DNA of 64,000 nt from Ascaris suum (Eukaryota; Nematoda; Chromadorea; Rhabditida; Ascarididae). Below the pieces are notes generated by a model. It made no database searches, had not been told where the DNA came from, and saw only the letters and a program-made list of their open reading frames with translations. The DNA lies in contig CM024168.1 of NCBI GenBank assembly GCA_013433145.1, positions 3,162,001 through 3,226,000 on the forward strand, written 5' to 3'. Shown here in pieces: positions 56,401-64,000 of this stretch. Position 1 is the stretch's first letter. The number at the start of each line of letters is the position of its first letter. A program made the translations under genes and the position numbers.

Positions 56401-59400
56401 AATTATCACTTATCACGATATCCTTCCATGATGTTAACAGAGCTTTTTGCACATCATTTCTTTTTCCTTCCAATAATAATCGATTTATATGGACGGCTAT
56501 AATTGCGAAAAAAAAAATTAATGCAAAGCCATAAAAAGACTGATAATTAAGCGAAAGAACTCCCGATTTGTGTCTCCTATAAACGATACAAATCTCTATT
56601 TGCTAAACAGGTGACAATCTATGTGGTCGTTCGAACGGGGTTTTTTTTTTTAATATGTACAGATTCGGTGTATAAAGTTCACTAAGGTAACTAAGAATAG
56701 CTAGACTGATTGGATGCATATTCAAACAACGAATAAGCGGATAGAAGGACGCACAAACTGATGGGTGAAATTCAGCAGTTACTAAATTGGATCAATGCAT
56801 GGACGAAAGTTTGCTCGGTTGAATGTCGATAGTAGTAGTGACAAAATCAAAACCTAATAAGTAGTTCATACAATCTCATATCCCATACTAAATGATCTCT
56901 TCGAGATTCAAAGCCACAACGTTGACGTTTCTCATCCATCAGCACATCAGCCAATCGAATTTTTACATTCTTCGAAAGGGCCAACATTTGTTACTGCGGT
57001 GCTGCTGATTTTCCAGTATGCCTAGGCTCAATGACTAGCGTTGACTCGAGAAAATTTATATTGGCTAAGAGGCGGAATATGCATGACTGCATAGGTAATG
57101 TGCCATTTCGGAGAGAGCAAGCAGGCACATAAGCGTCCTCATAAAAAAGCACAACGGCAGCTAAATACGTAGCGAAAAAAATTGTGGTAAGAGGTTATAA
57201 GACGTAAACAGTTTCAGATGCGAAAATTTTGTCTATGCTCGGAAAAGTGCTTGATTTTATTAGTTGTTCCTCTTCACTTCCAAACCCTACTGATAAATTG
57301 CTCTCGATAAGGGATGACATTTGACAAGGTAGGATTGTCCTTGACTATGATCGAAAATACGATTTAGTATATTAGAGCACAATTCTAGTACGACTTATTG
57401 CTTTTGAATCACAGATAATTTGTAATAGTTCAATTAAAATTTTTTAAAAAAGAGAGAGAGATGGGAGAATAATAACGAAAACCTTTTCTGCCTTTTTCTT
57501 CGGCTCTGAGAATAGCAATATTGACCGAACGTATAATATCCTCAATTTCAACCATCGTTGTATATGCAACAGTTCTAAGCGTAATTAAATAGTAGGTTAT
57601 ATATTCAGGTTTTGCATCGGTGATATTTTGCAAAGCTATTTGAAGAGCTGCTTCGTCACTTTTCTCAACGGCATTTCGGATCGAACGAACTGCAATGATG
57701 TGTTTGATTGTTAGATTTTCGCATTAGAATATTTGCGGCGAATTGTTGATTATACTGAGAGCAAACAAAATGAAACATCTATGAAAGATGCAAAAAAGTG
57801 TTAGTGTTCGTCGAGAAAGTCAACGTTTTATTTGCGAATTTGAAACGAACATCCCTCATTTGTGGCCCGGATATGACCTCTTGGGGGTTCATAAAGGGGT
57901 GAAAGAGGGGGTGGAAGCAAAATGATGATGGAGAAAAGAATAAAAGGAGGTAGGAGAAGGACTAATACAACATTAGATACGTCAGATTTATATCTTGCTT
58001 TTTACATTAGTACACAAATTAAGCTAATGCAATGGTACTAGCTTGCCTTCCCGAACATAACGAATTTCAGTGCGTATTGCTTCTCAAGAAAATTAGCATA
58101 GACAAGAATTTCCAACTTTAATTTATTCAAATTAAATGAGTGAAAATACAATGAACCATTGCGCTGCTGTGGAGTGATCGAATTTGCTTCGCGTACAATA
58201 GCCTGAATACGATCCGAGAATAGAACGAAATTTTTGTCCTTATTTTGATATTCGTTCTTTAGCTCTTCTAAGTAAATAGGTTTGAGTTCCTCGTTTAAAA
58301 TATCCTCACAATGAAGTTCTGGATTCGAAAGAACTTCAAAAAGTTCCTCTGCATCGTTCCCTAATGTCGATAATTTTACACGAACACAAGCATTGACGGC
58401 TGAAAAAAAAAGATAATAAATAAGACCAAATTGCTAATGAAAAAACAAAAAAAAATAAATTGCAAAAAAAGAAATGCTTGAAAAAAATTACACAAGATGA
58501 TCTCATAAGATCAAACGTTAAAAGTTAACGTTAAAAACGTTAACTATATTAGTTACAATTTTGTATAATCGCAATTCGCTCATACAAATGTAAAACGGAT
58601 GTTAAGAATATGGTTATGAAAGACTCAGAAAGCGTGTTGCAACTTCTAATTAGACGAAAATTAGGAGTAAAAATTGCAAAATTGCAAACATGCTTTCGAA
58701 ATGAACATTGCAAATATCCATTGCAAATCATAAACCTGAATACGATAACAGATGTGAAATTTGTGCGATATAATGAAATAAAATATAGTCAAAAAGAGTT
58801 TGCATCATTAGGTGAAACAGCATGTGGAAAATTCATTTACATTTTGAAAGCAATTGCAAATATTTGTTGAATCTTAGATGCAATTTTTGAATGAGCATCA
58901 GAATTATGCAAAAGTTCTTGGGATTCATTTTACCACACAAAATTACAAAAAATCTTATAAAATTTTCAACAGCTATAAAGTGCAATACAATACACAAAGC
59001 TATGTTTAACTAAACGAAACAAATCTAAATATAAAACATTGTTTATGTGGCGATTTTACCCTATTTATCCTACTCAATCATCCTGGACAGAAGCATCTTT
59101 GACTAAAATCTCAGCGTTGAAGAACCTTACCACAGCTAATAAAATCCTCTCTAAAAAATCGTCCTGTATTATCCAGTTCACCGATCAAATTCCATAAGCA
59201 ATGAAAATTGATCTCATTTCATTGTTAACAAAAGTTTTGTTTACTTACAGGCAACGATATCATCGACCTGTTGTACAGATAACGGCATTTGTTGCGACTT
59301 TCTCGTCCTATAAAGGACATCACCATAAATTGGAATCGCATGTTGCATCACTTCCTCTTGTTGCAAATCATCGAGGATCATTGTCATCTCGCTTAAATCA

Positions 59401-62356
59401 AAGTTCCCACCTTTACCGAAGAGGATATCCAATCGTTGCAATGCGTCTATCTCTAAAAATTTTTATTACTCGAATCGAGTAGAAGACGTACCGAATGCAC
59501 CGTAATCTTTTGAATAAAAGCCATCCTAGATAGAAAAATATTCCACTAAAATTTCAGTGTTGAAGAACCTTACTGCAGTCGATAAAACCCTCCTTAAAGA
59601 ATTCTACTCCCCCCCCCCCCCTCCCCTCTCAGGGACTTATGGCAGCATCGAATGACTCCTTGAAATCGCTTTAAACACTCACCATCAAAATATATTAGTT
59701 TAATATCGTGGTAGCTACACACGTAAACGACATTTAAATACTTATCCAAACGAGAAGAAAAATGAAAGCCAAGAAAAATAAAAGCTCACTGACGAACGGA
59801 GAAAATAAAACCCCCGGATTTCTATTCTAACAAATACGGTTTGTCGAAAAAGCTGCCATCACTATTCTTACCCAACCAAGTATCGTTCTGTGAAGAAAGT
59901 TGTAGTTAGTTATATTGCTAGGTTTTTTCATAGTCTTCAATGCGTACCTATGATATTTGCAAAAAGTGGTCATCAAGAATATATCATATTTATTCCATTT
60001 TATATTTTATGGATATCAAACAAAAAATGAAAAAGAATTTCGCCTCAGTTCACCTATTCTATCCTCACTAACACAAATATCTCTTGTTCAAAAAATTTTC
60101 ATCATCGGTGACACCTAAAGGACACCCTCAATGATACAGAATGCAAATATAAATAGCTATAAAAACAGTGAACGTATGAATCAACCACACAGATCATGTC
60201 TAGTGCTTCTATTTGACGAAAAAAAAAGTTTAACAAGTATTAGCATATAGAATGGGCGGGACAGAATGGCGTTATGAAAGCAGTAATTTTTTGATAGACA
60301 TATGAGGAATTAGGTAATTAGTTCCACTTATCTAAATTTATTTTCGCAGGTGATATATTCAAAAAAAAAAACGCCGAATTAGATAGCTCACCGTTGACTT
60401 TAGTGACGACTTTTTGAATTTGTTCACGATCGAGAACACTTCCTTGCTGTTGTAAATTTTTTGTCTCTTTCAATAATGTTTGATAATTATCAATGAGACG
60501 ATCGTTAACGTATAGAATTCCAGCATCATGATTTTTTAGACGTTTTAGAAGATCTTCCTCAAATAAAAAACTTTATTTTTTTCAATGCTTTAATCAAATC
60601 TTCCTCAGAAAAAAAAAAGCTAATACCTATTGAAGGAAATATACTCTGAGAAGAGGAGTCATAATCTTGAAAATGAAACGAAATGCTTTCGTTATTTTCA
60701 ATGAGATCTAAGAACAGCTAAATTTAATGAAAATATTATGAAATAATTCTCTCGAATTTCACCTTCCATGATGAGATTATTACAGTGAAAAAATTTATCA
60801 TCTATTAATCATATGATAACGAAAGTTATAAGTGTAAAAAATTATATGAATCAATAAAAAAAAATTCTCGTAATAAAAATGGACGAGAAGCGACTATTGT
60901 AAGTTTCCAACCCAAATTTTGTCTTTGCAAATGATTCAATGGAATATATTTTGATATAAATTTAAGCAATTTCTTTGTCAATTCGTTACAAGTCTACTAT
61001 TTTCTTCCTTTATGCTTTAGAGTGTTTCAGAAAATTTGATGGAATGTCATTGAAGTGTAGCGATATTGAATGTGAATAATTTCCTCCAATCTTCTCTTAT
61101 TTAAGAAAATTAGTCAATTATCAATTATCAATTTCCGGTTCAAAAAAAATCACCATTCGATATATTCTAATCTTTGAATATTCTAGTATTATATTCTAAC
61201 TGAATATTCCAACCTTTGAATCAATCGCTTTATTCAGTTCAAGAATAGCGATAGTATGTGAATCTTTATCGCTTGGTGTCGAATCGAGTAATCCGCTCAG
61301 ATCACTGAATGCCGGTATATTACTATCTTTGAGACGTTCTTGCATTTCCTCCATCACCGCTTCTAAAATTTCCGGCAAAAATTCAGAGTATTTCATTGAT
61401 ATGCGCCTTTGTAAAGTTGCTTCTAAAAGCGCATTATATCGATATCGTATCTGTGCAAGAGTATGAGTAGTTGTGTGTCTATCAATTTCTCTGTCTAGTT
61501 GTTCTATCAACCTTGAACGAAATTATAGATATCTTAACGTGCAAAAGAATTTTGCATATATTTTATGCATGTCAATTTTTCGATTTACAATAGTCGGCTC
61601 ATAATAAAAATCAATTTTAAATAGATATTGCATTAGGAGAAGAGTGCGCTAAAAGAACGCATAATTGGTTGCCTCGCATAATAATCCAAAGGAATTGCTC
61701 TAACCAGGAAATTGCGCATTTCCTGCTTGATTCCTTATTGGTGGGCCACGTCGTAGACGAAATAGGCGGATAGCGAGCGCATATAGACAAAAGATTGTGT
61801 TGATATTACGTCCTTCATAAATGTCAACTGTTTCCGGAATCAAAACCTGAACAAGAAACAATACAATGCAATTCCGGATGAGTATTCAAAGAAGCAACAC
61901 ATTCTACAATAAACGCATCGGTAAGATTTGTTGATCGTTCATCTGTTTCTCTCTTCAACCTTCAATGTTCTAGTTTTTTATTCTTTAATCTTTTGTTTCA
62001 TCTTTCAATGAGCTTCCTCATTAATGTGTGAAAATTCTCGCTAAATAAGATTAATGAACTTTAAAAAAAAATTACAAGTCTTTCGGGGGGAACACCACTG
62101 ATTAAATAATATTAGTTCTCAAATTAGTTCAACATTATCTTTAATGAATAGTTGCATTATGAGGTTGTCATATATATATAAAAACATCGAAGAATCAACA
62201 ACGTTCGCAAAAAATTTCTCAAAGGAAAATTTTTGCAAATTAAATGCCGAAATAATAGTGAACCTCTGGAAGTCGTATAGCGCGTACGGCTCTTCTCCAC
62301 ATCATTATGTTATCGGTGTGACGATAACAAGGCTTACCTTCCTTTTTGTAACGAGA
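37854..62356 (-). CDS. pes-7: IQGAP-family scaffold protein, 5' end not found
   Basis: This cytoskeletal scaffold binds Cdc42/Rac, actin and calmodulin-like light chains. Exons (minus): 62356-62264, 61846-61705, 61422-61214, 60557-60392, 59452-59249, 58399-58157, 57689-57483, 56496-56339, 55816-55643, 55241-55082, 54706-54620, 54368-54247, 53532-53349, 53067-52887, 52000-51740, 50242-50158, 49415-49272, 48804-48737, 47940-47790, 47220-47066, 46401-46270, 45730-45616, 44729-44563, 41448-41296, 40258-40150, 37967-37854. All phases agree, giving 1327 residues. Order: second half of the CH domain (CYRHTDNIMMW, LIPETVDIYEGRN), IQGAP repeats, WW-like segment, one IQ motif (IEQAWRRFRIRKD), RasGAP-related domain (REEYLLASL, RFLINSIYIDMKERFP), and a C-terminal domain ending LIAFLNKQFYSQ. 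The first CH helices are absent, so the gene starts beyond 64000 or in an unrecognised upstream exon. The third exon may begin 72 bases earlier (61494). Human IQGAP1 is about 1657 residues. Confidence 0.92.
38371..38433. repeat. Cluster of palindromic TTCGCATGCGAA repeats
   Basis: The perfect 12-bp palindrome TTCGCATGCGAA occurs at 38376-38387 and 38420-38431. The 10-bp core TCGCATGCGA occurs again at 38403-38412, and a half copy TCGCATGA lies at about 38391. The sequence TTCCTTTCGCATGCGAACT is repeated with 44-bp spacing. It lies in the last intron of the IQGAP gene. Confidence 0.9.
46438..46542 (+). repeat. TTTA/TTAC-rich low-complexity tract
   Basis: About 100 bp of degenerate TTTA and TTAC tetranucleotide repeats lie in an IQGAP intron. 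Confidence 0.8.
50290..50620. other. GC-rich island with hairpin inside an IQGAP intron
   Basis: This patch in the 1.5-kb intron between the exons ending 51740 and starting 50242 is markedly richer in G+C than its surroundings. It contains the 14-bp palindrome GGGCAAATTTGCCC at 50413-50426. It also holds a perfect 8-bp inverted repeat, GCCCGTCG/CGACGGGC, at 50423-50430 and 50442-50449 with an 11-base loop. Two minus-strand frames are open for about 90 codons each, but neither matches IQGAP or any family I know. Possible identities are a foreign insertion such as a MITE-like element, an intronic RNA or a decayed coding piece. Confidence 0.5.
52002..52059 (+). repeat. 29-bp tandem duplication at a splice acceptor
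   Basis: Two 29-bp copies (52002-52030 and 52031-52059) differ at one base. On the minus strand they form the 3' end of an IQGAP intron. The copy next to the exon ends in TTTAAG and is the acceptor of the exon starting at 52000. The outer copy reads TTTAAA and has lost the AG. Confidence 0.9.
53222..53285 (-). other. tRNA-like remnant, possibly SINE-derived
   Basis: On the minus strand, TTAATGGCTAGAGCACTCGG resembles a tRNA D-arm/A-box, and GTCCAGGTTGTGCC about 20 bases later weakly resembles a T-arm/B-box. No full cloverleaf is apparent and the B-box is poor, so this is not called a functional tRNA. It lies in an IQGAP intron. Confidence 0.3.
54821..54895. repeat. Interrupted TA microsatellite
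   Basis: TA arrays broken by AATA units lie in an IQGAP intron. The open frames across them are artefacts. Confidence 0.9.
55082..55241 (-). other. Single IQ motif and preceding charged helix
   Basis: The exon reads through a highly charged helical stretch (ENERIENEANRHREEEN) into an IQ-like motif, ALKIEQAWRRFRIRKD, which would bind calmodulin or a light chain. Vertebrate IQGAPs have four such motifs. Only one is visible here, and the next exon already encodes the post-IQ region. Confidence 0.75.
55643..55740 (-). other. Degenerate WW-like segment of the IQGAP
   Basis: The exon encodes GELYVNTIDNTIAIQPPENI followed by NEWFLTSEDIE. It occupies the place of the IQGAP WW domain and aligns with its second half (Tyr-rich strand, PP, then a helix with S-x-E-x-I). 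Both signature tryptophans are missing, so it is probably a remnant that does not bind proline-rich ligands. Confidence 0.55.
56337..56338 (-). other. Probable non-canonical GC splice donor
   Basis: The exon 56496-56339 matches an IQGAP repeat (VHINRLLLEGKRNDVQKALL). It must end in phase 0 to join the next exon at GAT AAA. The only donor that does so is AAG/GCAAGT, a textbook GC-AG site. The nearby GT (GCAA/GTTCAAG) gives phase 1 and an immediate stop after joining. Confidence 0.75.
61705..62356 (-). other. Second half of the IQGAP calponin-homology domain
   Basis: Two phase-0-joined exons encode SRYKKEGKPCYRHTDN, IMMWRRAVRAIRLPE and VLIPETVDIYEGRN, followed by CLYALAIRLFRLRRGPP. They match the C-terminal helices of the IQGAP CH domain, the actin-binding module. 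The preceding block, which would read roughly LxKLGxFF to KKIYD in relatives, was not found up to 64000. Confidence 0.88.
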
Positions 62357-62599
62357 CTGCAAATAAACTTCTTTTATGATGCCTTCAATACAGTGGAAAA
62401 TTTTTGAATTTTTTTTCTCATTCAAAAGATTTGGAATCATTTTCCAGTTTTCAGTGATTGCCCATAGAAGAATTTAGAAGAAATTTTCAGTTATAATCAC
62501 TGAAAAATTCTCATATCGCGATAGAGCGAAAACTTTTTTATTGGCAGATGAAAAAGCAGCTATAAAACAGTGGTGTTAGTGCACATAAATTTCATCTTG

Positions 62600-63010
62600 A
62601 AGTAATCGTTCGAGGTTCTCGAAATTCGATGTTTCACCAGGGAATGAGGTCATAACCTTGGGGGGCTCGGAGTGCCGCAACAATCTTGTTCACCAAGAAA
62701 TTCTGTTGGAGTCTTTGAAACTCCCCGAAGTTCTGTGTTGGCCACAAAAATTATTCTGCGGCTTGTGAATTTCAGATTCTCGAATTTCAACGGCCTCCAT
62801 AACAGCTCGGGGGCCATCAACATTCGAGACCTGAAAGCTCGGGTCCCGAATTTTGAAGTCTCTGAAGTTCGAGAGCCTAGCCGCCAACTTAATCCTGATC
62901 TCCGAAAAAATTGCTCAGGAGCCTTTTGTTTTGAGGCCTCACTTCAACAGCCCCGAACTTGGGTGTCGCCTTAAAAATTATTCGGCGCACGAGTCCTAAG
63001 AACTCTGAAT
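62600..63010. repeat. Decayed GC-rich repeat with 225-bp period
   Basis: A GC-richer block carries two related segments, 62706-62760 and 62931-62986. Each runs from TTG(G/A)G through a CCCCGAA motif to AAAATTATTC followed by a GGC-type end. The 225-bp offset suggests two copies of an old repeat unit. Both strands have incidental open frames. Confidence 0.5.
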
Positions 63011-63512
63011 TAGCCTTTCATGAACGATAACACTGTTTAAGAGGCAGAAGAACTGAACGAAGAAAAGACATCCAGAGATCTTCATGTCCAATATCAGAGG
63101 GTGTGCTCGAGAGAGAAGAGGGATTGAGACCAATACGATTATTCAAGATTTCGAGAATATCGAAGGCGAGTAGCGGTTGACGCGATATGGAGGGAATGAG
63201 CAACTGGCAATATGCCGACTTTGATAGATGCAATAGATCGCTCAAAAAAATGTCATTATGTTTTTTCCAATGATTTTCAATAAAAAATTCAAAGGTTTCG
63301 AATCCCTTAAGTCATCTTATCTCAAGACTCTTAGTAGTTCATTTACTCGATTTGCTATTCCCACTGTTTAAACAAGAGATGAGAAATTGAAAAATGCTCG
63401 GCAAATATGAAATGATAATAGCGTGAAAATTCCTTACGACTCGTTTGAAAGCATTTTGTGCTATATGCCATAAATATATCATTATATTTTAGTGCATTTT
63501 ACGATTTATTGA

Positions 63513-63531
63513 GGGGGGGGGGGGGGGGGGG
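63513..63531 (+). repeat. Poly-G tract
   Basis: Nineteen consecutive G. This is a likely hotspot for sequencing or assembly error. Confidence 0.9.
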
Positions 63532-64000
63532 TAGACTGGGTCGCCTAGGAGTCTTATAGCCAAGTTCGAGTTCACATTTAGGCTTAGACTTAGCATGAAC
63601 ATAGGCAATCGAAATATAGTTCCGAAAGTTTGAAATTCGTACGGCATGGAAAACCTAAGCTATCCTCAATACATGAGGTTCCTCTCAGCAATCTCCCAAT
63701 TACATTTGCTTGATTGGCTATTGTCTTCGGTTAAAGAAGAAATGTCAAATTAAACGACGCTCAAGAAGTTTGAGATGAAAACAGCGTGAAAATTTCAAAT
63801 GCATTTCTGGAGAGAAAGTCGAAAAATTTTGCTTTGCTTTTGAAATAGGTTGCCAATGCAAGTGCCGAACAAAGAAATGAGTTCGGTAGAGGATGAACTC
63901 ATCGAACGAGAACAGCCTCGAGTGCTCTTTCTGTTGAGAAAATAATTTAGAATAATACATTTGAAGTAATTTTATCAGCATCTTGCCGGAAAAATTTTCC

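Larger units (their letters stand above)
62357..64000. other. Upstream or intronic sequence 5' of the visible IQGAP exons
   Basis: The first visible IQGAP exon starts at a phase-0 acceptor at 62356, so coding sequence must lie further 5'. I searched this 1.6 kb on the minus strand for the first CH helices and found none. Minus frames at 63018-63245 and 63745-63981 show no CH similarity. The simplest reading is one long intron running past the window edge. Confidence 0.5.

Overview
The window looks like AT-rich nuclear DNA from a nematode. Splice acceptors are short TTT-N-AG sites with no long distal pyrimidine tract. Two start codons sit one base after such an acceptor, as in spliced-leader trans-splicing. 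All three genes have nematode relatives. TA microsatellites and kilobase-scale introns suggest a non-Caenorhabditis species, possibly a parasitic lineage, but the species cannot be named from sequence alone.

Three protein-coding genes can be supported. (1) A RUNX/Runt-domain transcription factor (rnt-1) lies on the plus strand at 9118-11710 in three exons, complete, 274 residues. (2) A pocket protein of the p107/p130 retinoblastoma family (lin-35) lies on the minus strand at 33571-20307. Sixteen exons join in phase to 938 residues; 15 of the 16 were read clearly, and one junction is tentative. (3) An IQGAP scaffold (C. elegans counterpart pes-7) lies on the minus strand from about 62356 to 37854. 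Twenty-six exons give 1327 residues, and the first half of the calponin-homology domain is missing or outside the window.

Layout: 1-9117 is upstream or intergenic DNA with a GC-richer island and a TA tract. 9118-11710 is rnt-1. 11711-20306 is the convergent spacer between rnt-1 and lin-35, rich in microsatellites. 20307-33571 is lin-35. 33572-37853 is the spacer between lin-35 and the IQGAP gene, which run head to tail. 37854-62356 is the IQGAP gene, with introns up to 3.1 kb. 62357-64000 is either an IQGAP intron or upstream sequence with a decayed GC-rich repeat.

The genes are not an operon and need not act together directly. RUNX factors and LIN-35 both control the cell cycle (G1/S, seam-cell division in C. 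elegans), and IQGAP is a cytoskeletal scaffold. From memory, all three C. elegans counterparts are on chromosome I, so the window probably samples the matching ancestral nematode chromosome element. I found no CRISPR array, prokaryotic system, intact transposon or confident RNA gene. The more unusual signals are a probable GC-AG intron, eroded WW and RasGAP motifs in the IQGAP, a cluster of palindromic TTCGCATGCGAA repeats, a GC-rich hairpin island inside an intron, and a 33-bp in-frame minisatellite inside lin-35 intron 1.
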